64,000 nucleotides of DNA from Thermothelomyces thermophilus ATCC 42464 (GCF_000226095.1 NC_016474.1:1426001-1490000); one strand, 5' to 3'. Positions 9,989-24,953 are shown, counted from the first letter of the stretch. Made by a program: numbers and translations. Notes: generated by a model not told the origin, from the sequence alone.

Positions 9989-12900
9989 ATGGCCACGATC
10001 GACTTGAGCCGGCAGAGGGCATCTCTGCTTGGCGATGCGGCAGCAATGCAGGTTTTGCCGCGCGAACTGCTTCTCATAATTCAAGACCACAACTCGACCC
10101 AACTTTTAGAGGCAGTCGCCAATGCAGCCCTCGCCGCCCCGGCCGCAACAGACAGGATACTTGCCCACTTCGAATCGGTATCTGCAGACATATGCGCCCG
10201 ATGGATCCTGTCGCGTCCGAGGCTCGACGTGAGCGTGCTCGCGTCGTTTGCCCGGATTCTTCCCTTTTCGCCTTCCCTCTCCGTCTTTCTGATCTCTCAT
10301 CTGCGAGACGGAGTGGGAGGGCAAGCAGAAGGAGGCTCTAATGCGAGGGTCCTCGAAGCCCTCGACCTGGTATCTTTTCAGGATGCAGACATTCCCGTTG
10401 TCCTCTTGTCTCTCTGGAGGCTCAATAACTTCGACAAGCGGACATTTTCGCCCCTGTCCAAACCTTCCCAGCTGCAGTCCCTATTCGCCCATCGGGATCC
10501 CACAGTCAGGTATCTCGCCATCAGGGTTTTCAGTCAGCTTCACGATGCCTCGGACCAGAAGCTCGAGGCCATGCTTGCCAAGCATATTCCTAAAGGCACC
10601 AGTCTGGTGGCGGATTTGGACGGAAGAAGGGTGGATTATACGTTTCTGAGCCTGTACGAGGACGCGAGGAATCAAGAGACCAGGCGGCTTCGCAATAGTC
10701 TTCAGGCGGATGGGTCTATTGCACCCGAGTCCGCTCAGCCACGTATCCCACCGCAAAATCTAACTCCGCTTGTTGTCAAGTATGGCAAGACAGTCCTCCC
10801 TCGGCCCCTGGGCCCTGTGAACACCCCCAGCGCTCTGGCCCTCACGCCGACCACCGTTGAGAATCTGGAGAGTCTCGGCGCCTTGTTGCAACGGCCAGGC
10901 CCAATCCTGCTGCATGGCTTGTCCGGGGCCGGTAAAACGTCCCTCGTTCACGAGGTTGCAAGGGAGTTGGGCAAGCAGAAGGAGATGGTGACCCTGCACC
11001 TCAACGAACAGACGGACGCCAAGATGCTTCTCGGCTTATACACGACCGACTCGAAACCTGGCTCCTTCCAATGGCGCCCGGGTGTGCTGACGACCGCCGT
11101 AAAGGAGGGGAGATGGGTGCTGGTGGAGGACCTCGACCGCGCACCGACAGAGGTCATGAGCACGCTTCTGCCGCTTATCGAACGTGGAGAGCTGCTGATT
11201 CCCGGACGCGGCGAGAGGATCCAGGCTTCTTCCGGGTTTCGGATATTTGCCACTGTCCGGACTCGGCTGGGCATGAACGACAGGGAGAATCTTCCGAACC
11301 TGATCGGGTTGCGCCTCTGGCACTTGCTGCATGTCAAGGCGCTGCCTCGGGACGACTTGAAAGAGGTCATCAACGGGAGGTACCCCTTGCTGCACAAATA
11401 CATACCCGGTGTGCTGGCAGTCTTCGACCAGCTCGTCGCCTGCACCAGCGGGTCGACCCGTCTCTCCCTTGGCCGAACTGCCCTCGACCGACCGATCGGG
11501 ACCAGGGACCTTCTGAAATGGTGCAGCAGACTGGACGACGTCCTCCGCGCGGCCGGCTGCAAGACTGGTGACGAGCCCATCACGGATACGACGAGAGATC
11601 GCATGTTCCTCGAGGCCGTCGACTGCTTCGTCAGCAGCATGCATGAGCCCTCGGCACGCAAGATCCTAATCACTGCCATTGCCAAGGAGATGCACCTCTC
11701 CCCCGAGAGGGTGCAACACTACCTCACCAGCTATATCCCGGATTTGGAAGATACCGAGACCAGGCTGGTCATCGGGCGTGCCTCGTTCGTCAAGCAGAGA
11801 CGTACAAGCAGGGTCAGCAAGTCGAAGCGGCCTTTTGCGACCACGGTTCATGCCAAGAGGCTTCTGGAGCAGATCTCCGTCGCCGTCAAGCACAGGGAGC
11901 CACTGCTCTTGGTTGGTGAGACTGGTATCGGCAAAACAACGGTCGTTCAGCAGCTGGCCGAGTCTCTTGGACACCGGCTCGTTGCCGTGAACTTATCGCA
12001 ACAAAGCGAAGCCAGCGATCTCCTGGGTGGGTTCAAGCCCGTCAGCTCGCAGAGCCTTGCCATGCCCCTGAAGGAAGAATTTGACGACCTCCTCGAGAAG
12101 ACTGGGGTTTCTGTCGAGAAAAACAGGGAGTACTTGGAACGCATCTCCAAGAGGTTCGCGAAGGGCCGCTGGAAGGAGGTCTCGAAGGAGTGGCGGAAGG
12201 CGCCCAAGATGTTCGAAGCTATCCTCGCCAAGCTGGAAAGCAGCCAGCCGCGTACCGAGACCGCTGACGGCCAGCCTGCGAAGCGCCGAAAGACCGAATC
12301 CTCCAAGTTACAACGTCTGCTCGACCTCAAGCCGCGCTGGGAGATGTTCTCGCAGAGCCTTGATCAGTTCGATAGACAGATTGCGAGCGGTTCCGCCGGG
12401 TTCGCCTTCGCTTTCGTCGAGGGCAAGATTGTCAAGGCTGCGAGGAATGGCGACTGGGTTCTCCTGGACGAGATCAACCTGGCGTCTCCCGATACGCTCG
12501 AGAGCATCGCTGGCTTGTTCCAACCAAGCCCTTCCCTGCTCCTCTCAGAGACCGGCGAGATCGAGAGGATACAGGCACACCCAAACTTTCGAGTATTCGC
12601 CGCCATGAATCCGGCTACGGATGTCGGAAAGCGAGACCTCCCACTCGGAATCAGGTCTCGGTTCACTGAGATCTACGTTGGAAGCCCAGACAGGGATAAA
12701 AAGGATTTGCTGACCATTATCAAAACTTACCTGAAAGGAAACAACAGCAGCATCGATCGGCTGGCCGATGATGTTGCCGATCTCTACCTCGAGATCAAGA
12801 AGCGAGCGGAGCTCAAGCTTCTGGTAGACCAGGCGAACGAGGTGCCGCACTTTAGTCTCCGCACGCTGACCCGCGTCTTGACATATGCCAACGATGTCGC

Positions 12901-15900
12901 GCCGTTATACGGGCTGGAGAGGGCGCTCTATGAAGGGTTCTGCATGTCCTTCACGACACTCCTCAGCGAGGAATCAGAAAGGACTGTGATGCCATTAATT
13001 CACCAACATTTGCTGAAACGGCCAAACATTCTCACTGTTCCGCCTAAGAAACCCACCGACGGGAAGAAGTACGTATCGTTCAAGAACACGAACAAGGACC
13101 ACCACTACTGGCTGCTTCAAGGCAATGAGATACCCAAGGAGAGGGAGGACTACATCATCACGCCGTACGTTGAGCGGAATCTTCTGAACCTGGTCCGCGC
13201 GACATCCACTCGCAGATACCCCATCTTGATTCAGGGACCAACCTCTGCCGGTAAAACGAGTATGATCGAGTACTTGGCGAACTACACCGGCAACAAGTTC
13301 GTACGGATCAACAACCACGAACACACTGATCTTCAAGAGTATCTTGGAACATACGTGTCCGATTCCGAGGGGAAGCTTAGATTTCAGGAGGGCGTGCTGG
13401 TTCAGGCCATGAGGGAGGGATCCTGGATTGTGCTGGATGAACTGAACCTGGCTCCTACGGACGTTTTGGAAGCTCTGAACCGCCTCTTGGACGACAACCG
13501 AGAGCTCCTCATCCCCGAGACGCAGGAGATCGTGCGGCCAGCCGAAAACTTCTGTCTGTTCGCCACCCAGAACCCCCCGGGCTTGTATGGGGGCAGAAAG
13601 GTGCTGTCCCGGGCCTTCCGCAACAGATTCCTCGAGCTCCACTTCGACGACATCCCGGAGAGCGAGCTAGAGACAATTCTGCAGAAGCGAAGCCGCAATA
13701 CTGCACCCTCGGACTGCCGGCGCATCGTCGCCGTGTACAAACAGCTCACCCGTCTTCGTCAGGAGAGCCGTGTGTTCGAGCAAAAGAACAGCTTCGCCAC
13801 GCTGCGAGATCTCTTCCGCTGGGCTCTTCGAGAGGCAGAAACGCGTCAAGAAATCGCGGAGCATGGGTTCATGCTGCTCGCCGAGCGCGTGCGCAAACCT
13901 GAAGAGCGCGACGAGGTCAGGAAGGTCATTGAGGAGGTGTTCAAGGTCAAGATTGATCCCGACCGGCTGTATGACCTGGAGATCGCCCCCGAGCTAAGCA
14001 ATGTCCGGGCAAGAAACAGTCAAGGTGTCATCTGGACGAGAGCGATGCGGCGTCTGTATGTGCTGGTGAAGCGTGCCATCAAGAACAACGAGCCTGTGCT
14101 GCTAGTGGGTGAGACAGGTTGCGGCAAAACGACGGTTTGTCAGTTGCTAGCCGAGTTCGAGAAGAAGGAGCTGCATATTGTCAATGCCCACCAAAATACC
14201 GAGACCGGAGACCTCATCGGCTCCCAGAGGCCGGTGAGAAACCGCGGCGCCATCTTGGACGCGCTCTTCCGGGACCTGAAGGAGGCTGCGAGTCTGCTGG
14301 GACGGGAACAGGATTCGCTCGAGAACCTGCAGGAGTGGTACCGCTCTCTGGGTCCTGAGGCCTTGAACCAGCTACCGGAATCCCTGAGATCCAAGATCCG
14401 GACGGGAACAACCCGGAGCAAAGCGCTCTTTGAGTGGAGTGATGGAAGTCTCGTCCACGCTATGAAGGAGGGAGCCTACTTCCTGCTTGATGAGATTTCC
14501 CTCGCGGACGACTCAGTCCTCGAGCGCCTCAACTCGGTGCTCGAACCCCACCGAAGCCTCCTTCTCGCCGAGAAAGGCATCACCGATTCGTTCGTCCAAG
14601 CCACCGAAGGTTTCCAATTCTTCGCCACCATGAACCCAGGTGGTGACTTCGGCAAGAAGGAACTTTCTCCCGCACTGAGGAACCGCTTCACCGAAGTATG
14701 GGTGCCGGCCTTCACAGAAGTCGATGACGTCCACGATATTGTTGTCTCCAAGCTGGACAAGAGGTTCAAGTCGCGTGGTGGGAACAAGAAGCATGCGAAG
14801 CCCATTTCTCGAATCATTGTCGAGTTCGCTTCGTGGTTTGGCAAAACCTTCCGCCCATCGTCCGCCACGGCCTTCTCGGTTCGAGACATCCTCGCCTGGG
14901 TCGAGTTCATGAACACGAGCCAGTTCCCCTCAGCCGAGCTCGCCCTTCTTCATGGCGCAGCGATGGTCTTCATTGACACCATCGGCGCCAACCCCTCTGC
15001 TCTCGTGGCCGTTGACCCGAGGGAGATGGCTTCCCAGCGGCAGATGTGTCTTGAACACCTTAGCAGCCTCTGCGGCGTGGACCTCACACAAGCCTACTTC
15101 CAGGAACCCCAGGTCACCATTGATGAGAAGATGCTCAAGATCGGAGACTTTAGCGTTGATAGGTCTTTGACCGGTGGCAGTATTGACGCAGGCCACGAGT
15201 TCAGCGTCCCGACAACCAAGATGAATGCTATGCGCGTCATCAGGGCGCTGCAGGGGACCAAGCCCATCCTGCTGGAAGGTAACCCCGGCGTGGGCAAGAC
15301 AACGCTCGTCACGGCGCTGGCCCGGGCGTGCGGCCGTCCATTGACCAGAATCAACCTGTCTGACCAGACTGATCTAATGGATTTGTTTGGTACGGACGTG
15401 CCAGTGGAGGGCGCAGAGGCGGGGAATTTCGTATGGCAGAATGCGCCGTTCCTGGAGGCGATGCAAAAAGGCGAGTGGGTGCTGCTTGATGTAAGTTTTT
15501 TCCCGGATGCACGGCAATGAATATGGCTGACTTAGCCCCGGACAGGAAATGAATCTGGCGTCTCAAACGGTCTTGGAAGGGTTGAACGCCTGCCTCGACC
15601 ATCGTGGAGAGGTCTACATCGCGGAACTAGACCAAGTCTTCAAGCGGCATCCGGACTTCAAGCTCTTCGCTGCCCAGAATGCTCACCATCAAGGCGGTGG
15701 CCGAAAAGGACTCCCCAGCTCCTTCGTCAACCGCTTCATCGTTGTGTACTCCGATGTGTTCACCAAGCAAGATCTGCTTCACATCATCGCCAATAAGTTC
15801 TGCGCTATCGGGAGCGAGACTCAACAGCGTCTTATCGAGTTCATGTCCAGGCTCGACGATGAGGTTGTCAACCGGAGATCATTTGGCGCTCTGGGTTCTC

Positions 15901-18900
15901 CTTGGGAGTTCAATCTTAGAGACACCCTCCGTTGGGGCGACCTCTTAACCTCCCGAAACCCACTCTTGGCTGACCGGAAGCCGGATGACTACCTGGATGT
16001 CGTTATTCGCCAGCGCTTCAGGTCCGAGCGGGATCGGGAGCAAGTGGACAAGCTATTCAGCGAGGTCTTTGGACGCGCTCCGGAAAGCCATGGCCTTTAC
16101 CACGATGTCAACCCGTATTTCGGCCAGGTCGGGCTTGCAACGCTGAAGCGAAACCCACTCTCGCAACCCACCCCTTTCCCCGCCATTGATCCGGTGCCGA
16201 GACTCAAGGAGATCGAGTCTATCATGATTTCGGTCGAGCAGGACTTGCCGTGCATTCTCGTCGGTCCTTCTGGTAGCGGGAAATCGGCTCTTTTAGCCCA
16301 TGTGGCTGCACTTGCCGGGAAGTCACTCGTCGTATTCCCTCTCAACGCCGATGTGGATGCCATGGATCTCATCGGCGGTTTCGAGCAAGCCGATCCTCAC
16401 CGAGAGGTACAAGCTTGCCTTTCCAGGCTCCGGGACGCGTTTCAACACCAGATTCTTTTGGCTCTCCCCAATCCCGTCCCGGATGCCGTGTTGGATCTGA
16501 TGGCAGCTCTCAGCTCATTGACCGGAGGGGCCGACCAGTATGAGAACATCTTGTCACTTGTCGAAACCCTTCAGGGCGGCGTATCTCTTCCGGAAGATCT
16601 CACGGCGCTCCTCTCGGACGCTTCGGAAGTTCTGCGCAAACCTCTGACTCTCGAGAACCCTCGGTTTGAGTGGTTAGACGGTGTCATTGTCCGCGCTGTC
16701 GAGACGGGCGCCTGGCTGGTTTTGGACAATGCCAACCTGTGCAGCGCATCCGTCCTGGATAGGCTCAACTCGCTCCTCGAGCGGCCAAATGGCATCCTTA
16801 GCGTCAACGAGCACAGCGGCCCCGGTGGCGAGCCAAGGATCATCAAGCCGCATCCGGACTTTAGGATTTTCTTGACTGTCGATCCGCGGTATGGGGAGCT
16901 CTCCAGAGCCATGAGGAACCGTTCCGTCGAGATCTATCTCGACAATCTGCCGGCCGGCACTACTGCCGTTGAGCGGATCGCACCGCTGGACGCGACCATG
17001 CATAGGTTTCACGCCGCTGCGAACATTCTTGACCAGCAAGCCGAGGATGGGCAGCTGGTTCCGCTAGCACACGATGTTCTGTCTCTCGGTGACAGCAACA
17101 AACTTGACGCCTATCTCCAAGCGAGCCGTGAAGCACTGGCTGAGTCCTCACCGTCGCTGATACGCTCACCAGCCGCCATCCAAAACCTAAGCCTGGTGCT
17201 GTCGTACATTCGATCAGAAGACACCAACATGTTGAGGCAGTCACTCGCAGACCTATACAGCGCAACACCAGACAAGATGCTGATGCCGCTGCATCCGCTC
17301 CTCAACTCGCCCATGGTCCCTCTTCTGGAGCAGGGTCGCGAAGGATTAGCCGCATGGCTGGCCAGCTGCTACGAGTTCTATCTCGCCATTCGCGGTGCGG
17401 AGCAGGCTATGGAAAAGCAACTCGGTAAAGTCAATGTTAGCAAGCCGTCCTCGTTGAACCGCCTTCAACGGTCCTGGGTCGCAGACAAGGTCGCCTCGCT
17501 CTCCCGGGACTCGACCGTCAACGCGGTGAGGTTCTTGTCCTCAGTTCTGCGGGCTGTCAAGGCGTTTCTCTGCGAGAAGTCAGGCGATCACGGCTCGTGG
17601 AAACAGCGCCGCGCGGTGTTAAGGCGCTTGCTGCTGTTCTGGAAGCGGACTTTCGAGTCGCTCATTGTTGCCTCGTTCGAGGAGGCCCGCTTCCAGGCGC
17701 ACCTGACTCAAGGGTCAAGTTTCCTACAGCAAAGCATGTCTACTCTGCAGACGGATGACAGCAGCAGAAAGCTCCTATCTACCATTTATGACTTCCTCGA
17801 GCGGGATTTCGTCGTGGGCTTCAAGCTGTTGAGCGGTCTTAGCATGGAAGTTCTCTGGCACCAGCTGCGTCCTGACCCAATTCCCGATGCGCAGGTGCTG
17901 GGGCAAGTATTAGAGCTAGAGCGCCTGGCCGAACGCTTCGACTCACTGCGTTGGCGTGTGGACGTCAACATCGCTACCCTACGCACCATTCAGGACTCCA
18001 TGGCGAGAGTGTATGCAGTCATCCGTACCGGCAAGGGAGACGCCGCGGGTCTGGTCAGAGACCTCCAATCCGAAATCACCTCTCTCGAGGCCAAGATCGG
18101 AGAACATTCGACCACCCACACGCCCTTCTTTGCTTCTAGCTTCGAAGGCCTCCGACAAGCCCTTGTTCTGCACCAAGTCTCCCAGGGTAAAGCCCTGGAA
18201 CCTGGCTCCTCAGACGTGGACGTCCTCGCCAGCATCCCGACCGCAAGTCTGATGCGTCTGCGGTGCCTGAAGCCTACCGCCCTGAAAGCGGTGGATTGCC
18301 TTCTCGTCCAAGAGAGCAGCGATGTGCATCCCTGGGAGGGCAGTCTGTCCAAATCGCTACTCCTCAGGTACGACGCCGCATCGTCGGCTAGCTTGAACGA
18401 GCTGCGCTCGCTCGAAGTCGAGATGCCTATCATGGGCAAGGCTCTTACGAACGCGTCTGAGGCATTGGCAACCGAACCGTTAGCCAAGGTTGAGCGGTTG
18501 CTGTTGAAGCTCATTGACGAAGTGGTTGCGGCGCACGATGAGTCTTACAGGGGCCTGATGATGGGGGCCTACGAGAACCTTTTGACGCCGCAAAAATCCA
18601 ATGTCGTCTCTCATCGTGAGCTCGGGGCATGGCTTGAGCACACCAGTCTTCTCAAGGGCCTTAGCGACAACTTCCCTTCACATCTTAGCGCCGTCTTTGA
18701 CAGGTGCTTTTCGAAGTCCTTGCTGGCCCTAGCGGCTTCTGCCAACGGCTTCCGACCGCGCTCTGCCACGACGTCCGTCGCATGGATTTGTTTTGCCCTA
18801 GGCTGTGTCGAGCTCTTTGTCCCGGACAAGATCTTTGACCCGCACCACCGAGCGCAGGTTGAGGCGGAGGAACATCAGGAGCATTATCAAAGCCTGAAGG

Positions 18901-21900
18901 CCCAGATCGCTGCTCTCGAGGCTTTCGAGCTTGCCTTCACCGGCCAACGGACCAATCTCCGATCCCAGCTTCTCGCCGAAGAAGTGGAAGGACTGGGCGA
19001 GTCGCCTCCCGTTCAGAAGATCTATCGTCCTGGCGGCGGCGAGCTCCACAGCCTGCAGGGCGAATTCAACAATGTGTTGAACGCGCTGATTGGGAACGAG
19101 GTCGCAGCTACGCACCTGCGGTCTCTCGTCTCGCCCTCCAATGACGGCTCCGAGGAGCTGGCGCTCGTCGAGGACAACATCAAGCTGCTGATCTCTCGTT
19201 TGACGTCAAGATTTGGCGCCTACCAAGATCTCACAATGCCGCTGGTCAGCTTCCTCCGGTGTGTGAGGATGGGCCTGTCGCTAGGTCGGGGTGTTGGACT
19301 AAACGAGGAAGTTGAAAAAGGTAACTCGCAGGCTCTTGTTGCCGTCAGCCCCTTCCTCGGCGGGGCCATCTGGAAAGCAGAGACAGCATCACTCCCCCTT
19401 CTCTCGCTGGAGTTCCTTTCATTCATCCAGACCGTTGTCGCTGTGGAGGGCCTTGATAAGCTCCCTCAAACCCTACGTCAAGCGCTCCATGAGTCCCTGG
19501 GCGCGTTTCACGAGGAATGGACCAAGAAGCTGGAGGCCGACCGCAAGATCCAAGAGGCCAAGACCAGTCTCTTCAGGTTCAAGGGCAGCCTCGAGGATCA
19601 AGAAGAGTATGACCAGGAAGAATTCGACCAACTCTTCCCTGACTACACCCCCGACGAGGAGGGCGTGGTGAAGAGCAAGAAGCCACGCCGTGGCGGCCGT
19701 GACCTCTCCATCATGCTAGCCGAGGCACATGAGAAAATCTTCCTCTCGGCCCCGGAACCGCAGCAAAGTATCAAGGGTCTATGCGCGCAGGTCGCCCGCC
19801 GGGTTGCCCGCGAAAAGCGCGAGAGTGCTGTTGCTGAGCCCGGACTGGATAGCTTGCTTCTGCCCGCGACGATTTTGGTCTTCGACGAGCAGGTCAAAGC
19901 CCTCGGCTCGAACGTCGACGCCTCCAACTACAATTTTTACACGGACGCCAACCTCGCCGAAGTCCGCAAGGTCCTCGGCCTCGTCAACTCGATCAAACAG
20001 CGTTTCCTCGAGCTTCAGGATATCGATGAAATCGGCCACCATCAAACCTTGGCTGACGTGGTACAGGCCTGCGATAAAGTGCTAGAGATGGCCATCGACG
20101 ACCCTTTGGCGAGGATCATCGTTGCCATCGAACGTCTGTATGCACATGTTTATGAGTGGCATGAGGGTGGCTGGGCCAGCAAGGCACACAAGGCAACTGC
20201 GCTATATGAGAAGCTCAGGGATACCATCTGTGACTGGCGCCGTCTGGAGTTGTTGAGCTGGTCTCGGCTGCTCGACGCCGAGCTGAAGAAGAGCTACGAG
20301 GACGCCAAGTCGTGGTGGTTCATCGCCTATGGCGCTGTCATTCTTGAGCCGTGCTCCATATTACAGCAGGGTCACGACCTCGGGGACCATGCTGTCAAGC
20401 TGCTAAGCATCTTGGAGTCATACTTTACCGACGCAACACTCGGTCAATTTAGGGCCCGCTTAGACCTCCTTCGCCAGCTCAAGAACCAGCTGGATCAGAT
20501 GGTGCGCGATGAGCCGGCCCTGGCATTGGTTCGCGACGCCATCCAAAACTTCATCACCTTCTACAGCCGGTACGAGCGCAGAGTTAGCGAAACAATAACA
20601 GCCGGGCGCGCACCGCTGGACAGGAGCATGAAGGACGTTCTGTTGATGTTCAAGTGGAGGGATAAGAACATCGAGGCTCTCCGAGATAGCGCGCACAAGT
20701 CTCATCATAAGCTCTTCAAGCTTGTGCGTAAATTCCGCGCGGTGCTGGAGCAGCCCGTAAGGCCAATCGTTGAACAGGGGCTCCCCGAGGAGGACCACAG
20801 CGATGCGATTACCGAAGGCGGTGCGGAGCATGTTGGGGCTCGCCTTGATCAGAGCGCGATCGCCTTCTGCCAACGGGCACTTCCCAACATCACAAGTCAC
20901 CCGCACTGGGCCAGGATGTCCAACCTCCCTGCCGTCCTCAAGGCAATGTCTAAGCACGGTTCTCTGCCATCAACGGCCATCAACGCTGCCGAAACGCTGG
21001 ATAGCTACGTCACTGACCTCAGCTCCTCGATCTCCGCCCTGAAGAAAGAGACGCCGCCGACCCTGACCGACGAAAACAAGGAGCTTGTCCGCCACCTCAA
21101 GACCCGCAAAGTCACCCTGTACAGCGAGACCCTCAAGACGCTCCGCGCCATGGGCTTCAGCCGCAATCTTGGCACCAACATCCTCGCGAGACAGAGCTCG
21201 ACCGCTGTGATCCTTGTCGGCTCGGGAATCGTACCCGATATCGACGGTGCCACACCGGGTGCGATTGAGTACTTCTACCACAAGACGCTTGACCTGGCGC
21301 CGCGGTTCCGTGCTGCCGCATCTGGACACTCCGAGGATCTGAGTCGCGAGGTGGTGCACCGCAGTATTGGGTACTTGGAAGGCGTGCTACATGTCATGTT
21401 CCGGCAGCGGCAGTTCTTGGCTCGCGCTGCTGCGGAGGAGCGTGGCCTGTCCGGGGCCGTGCAGGCTGTTGGGAATCTCTCTGCCGGAGGGGACAACTCC
21501 TTCAGGACGCAGTCTCGGTCAGCCAATCATGCCCAAGTGGTTCGCTGGCTGGTGCAGGTTCTCAGAGTCGGTATTGATCTGCTGGATGTCCACGGCAAGC
21601 TCGGCGGTGCGGATAACGCGACGGTCCGCGGCACGCTTCAGGGCTGGGTCGAGGTGTTCACGAAGCTGGATGCTGCTCATGACCGCCTCCCTCGCCTTCC
21701 TGGCGGGTTCAACTCGTATGCTGGTGAAAAACTCCAAGGCGACGTGGAGCGGGAACTTGATTCTCTCCGGGCCGCTCTCGTCGAGATCGCCCAGGCACGG
21801 CCTGACCTCGCCTTCATCGTGCGACAAATACAACCCTGGACCAGCATTCAGGCCACGGAGGTTGCAAACGGCGTCCTCAGCAGCGACCACATTACCGACG

Positions 21901-24900
21901 TTGCCGATGCGGCGCTAACACTCTCGAGCAAGATCCTCGTCGCACTGCAAAATTTCCAGAAGGCTGTCCAAACCCTGCCACAGACGACAGAAGACCCCAG
22001 TTGGCTTCTCAACTACGGCGATGGCCTCCAAATATCCATCGAGGCCCTTCGCATGTCAAGGATTACATCGGAAGTCAACGCCCTCATCCACCGACTCGGA
22101 GGCCTCTCCTCCCCCGAGACGTCCACCACCTCCTCTGCACTCCTTCGACTCCTTCAGCCGGTCCTGGCGCAGTACTCCACAATCTGCACCCGAAACCTCA
22201 AGCAATTCTCCGCTCTTCACCGCGCAACCTGCCGGCTGGGTTATCATCTCGCCTCCTCCTTCGTGCAGATCGCCTCGCAGGGCTTCTGCACGCCCCAGGA
22301 AAAGAGCGACGAAAAATCAGGCGAGTCCGGCAATGTCGAGAGCGGAACGGGCCTCGGAGAGGGCGAGGGGGCAGAGGACATCAGCAAGGACATCAAGCCC
22401 GACGAGGACCTTTCGGAACTCGCGCAGGACCCGAACAATAACGCCCAGGCTGATATCGAGGAGAACAAGGATGCTGTCGATATGGGCGAAGACGAGCTCG
22501 AGGGGGAGCTGGGCAGTGTGGGAGGGGACGAGGAGGAGGAAGATGAGAAGAAGGACCGGGATGAAGATGGGGAGGAGGAGGAGGAGGAGATGGATGAGCA
22601 GGCTGGAGATGTGGATGATCTTGATCCGACGGCGGTGGATGAGAAGATGTGGGACGGTAGCGGAGAGGACGACGCTGAGAAGGATCAGATGGGGGATCAA
22701 GAGAAGGGAAAGAAGGACGACGACCAGAGCGCCGCCGCGGAGGGGAAGAAGAACGAGCAGAAGGGAGATGACCAGGATGAGGGGAATGCGCCCCCCGATG
22801 AGGTTGGGGAAGAACAGGGGGATGAGGATGCCGAGATGGAGGCGGGCCAAGAGGAAGAGGGCATGCCGCAGGAAGAGCTGAATCGCCAGGATCAGAACGT
22901 TCAGGAAAATGAGACGCTGGCTCTTCCGGACGACATGGACCTTGAAATTGATGACGGGGGGGAAGAGAGTGGGGAGGATGATGATGATGATGATCTGGAC
23001 GCGTTGTCGGACGTTGAGGAGCCGGAGGAGAAGCAGGCCGATGTGCCAGAGGACGCGTCTCAGAGTGGGGACGAGGAAAAGGGTGAAGAGGAGGAGCACC
23101 GGAAGGACGAGGATATTCCGGAAGGAGAAGCCGAGCAAGAAGAGGAGATCGATGCAGCTGGGGACAGAGAGGAGGAGATGGATGTGGACATGGAGGAGCA
23201 GGGGAAGGAAGAGGAGCAGGGAGAAGAAGAGGGCCAAGATGACGAGAAGGACGAGAAGAAACGGCCGGTTCCCGACAATGGGACTAGCGCCGATCAGGAC
23301 GATGCTGCACCCAGCGACGTCCGGAATGGAGGCGGCCAAGCCGAAGACGCCAACATGCAGGATGAGGAGGTGGACAACAAAGCCGGCCAGAGAGAGCAAG
23401 GCGCCCTTGGCAAGCAGTCGGCCGAGGAGGACAAGGCGCCCGGCAGCAAGGGTGCGCTCTCGAATATGGACCAAGAGCAAGGGCCTTCGGAGGAGACTCG
23501 GGATGCAGAGTCGAATAACGCTCAGCCATTCAAGAAGCTCGGCGATGCTCTGGAACGGTGGTACCGTAACCAGCGCGAGATTCAGGCCGCATCCGAGAGC
23601 CAAGAAAAGACGGAGCGCTCACCCGAGGACATGGCGCGGGCCGAGTTCCAGCATCTTCAGGATGAGACAGCCGAAGCCGATACCCAGGCTCTAGGGACCG
23701 CCACCAACGAAGAGGCCCGCCCGATGGACGATGCGATGGCTGTTGACACCGAGATGGACGAGGCCGACAACCAGATCGTGCCGCCGGAGGACGAGCAGGA
23801 GGAGCAGGGTGGAGACGTCGAGATGGAGGACACCGAGCCGGCCGAGCCGCAGGATGTTTCCAAACACGAGCGCGAGGACGGCCGTTCTGGTGTGGCCACC
23901 CGCAAGGGAGCCTACGACACGGGAGATGCCGATGAGGGTCCGAGGGCCGAGGCCCCCGAGGATGTCGAGGATGAGCAGATCGAGGAGACGTCCAGCCAAC
24001 TGTTGGCCACGCGCATCACGGGGGAAGACGAGGAGGCCGTGCCGCTGCGCGACTACGACGAAGCGCTCGAGATGTGGTCCGACTTCCAGAACAAGACCCA
24101 GCCGCTCTCGCAGTCGCTCTCGTCCCAGCTCCGCCTGATCCTCACGCCGACGCAGTCAACAAAGCTCTCCGGGTCCTTCCGCACCGGCAAGCGGCTCAAC
24201 ATCAAGAAGATCATCCCCTACATCGCATCGAGCTACAAGCGCGACAAGATCTGGATGCGGCGGGCGATCCCGTCCAAGCGGGCGTACCAGATCCTGCTCT
24301 GCGTCGACGACAGCTCGTCCATGTCGGACGAGAACCGCTCCTCGTCGGGCAGGCTGGCGCTCGAGTCGCTGGTCATGGTGGCGCGGGCGCTGACGGTGCT
24401 CGAGGCCGGGCAGATCGGGGTGCTGGGCTTCGGGACCGACGTCTTCGTGGCGCACGCGCTCACGGACCCGCCCTTCACGTCGCAGGACGCGGGCGCGCGC
24501 GTGCTGCAGCGGTTCACGTTCCGGCAGGAGGGCACCGACATGGTGCGGCTGCTGCGCAAGACCATCGACCACTTCCGCGAGGCCCGCCTCGTGCAGGCGT
24601 CGGGCGGCGGCGGCGGCGGCGGTGGCGAGGACCTCTGGCAGCTCGCGCTCATCCTGTCGGACGGGCTGGTCCAGAGCCGGGACCACGCCCGGCTGCGGCC
24701 GCTGCTGCGGGAGGCGATGGAGCAGCGGGTGATGGTGGTGTTCATCGTCATGGACGACGCGAGAGAGAACAGGAAGGGCCACAGCGTGCTGGAGCTCAAG
24801 GAGGCCCGGTTCGGACCCGACGGGGTGCCCGTGATCCACCGGTACCTGGACTCGTTCCCGTTCCCTTACTACCTGATCGTGCATCACCTGGAGGACCTGC

Positions 24901-24953
24901 CAGGGGCGCTGGCGGCGCTGCTGAGGACTTGGTTTGCCGAGGTCAATTCGTAA
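9989..24953 (+). CDS. MDN1: Midasin, six-AAA+ ribosome assembly ATPase
   Basis: Dynein-like ATPase that strips assembly factors (Ytm1 and Rsa4 in yeast) from pre-60S particles in the nucleolus and nucleus. Exon 1 is 9989-15490 and exon 2 is 15546-24953, about 4,969 residues, the family's usual size. Six P-loops are visible: GLSGAGKTS (near residue 310), GETGIGKTT (640), GPTSAGKTS (1085), GETGCGKTT (1375), GNPGVGKTT (1765) and GPSGSGKSA (2073). The single 55-nt intron splits the fifth Walker B (WVLLD / EMNLAS) and has a stop in frame, so the two long frames are one gene. A long helical linker follows. Residues of about 4085-4650 are a very acidic Glu/Asp tract. The C-terminal MIDAS domain has the metal motif DDSSSMS near 4754. 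A short Gly run (about 24606-24627) sits in the MIDAS domain. Confidence 0.97.
22480..23270 (+). repeat. Low-complexity acidic coding tract in MDN1
   Basis: Dense GAG/GAA/GAT/GAC codons encode the Glu/Asp-rich flexible segment between the midasin linker and MIDAS domain. The purine-rich strand gives a long, hydrophobic-looking antisense frame of more than 400 codons that should not be taken for a membrane protein gene. Confidence 0.85.

Noticed and set aside
15491-15545. A break between two long frames in MDN1, suggesting a frameshift or two genes
   Set aside because: The gap is a 55-nt intron with GTAAGT and CAG, and the join restores the Walker B motif.
22317-23603. A 428-codon, Leu/Ile/Val-rich minus-strand frame resembling a membrane protein
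   Set aside because: It is the antisense shadow of the Glu/Asp-rich codons of MDN1; GAG/GAC reads as CTC/GTC on the other strand.
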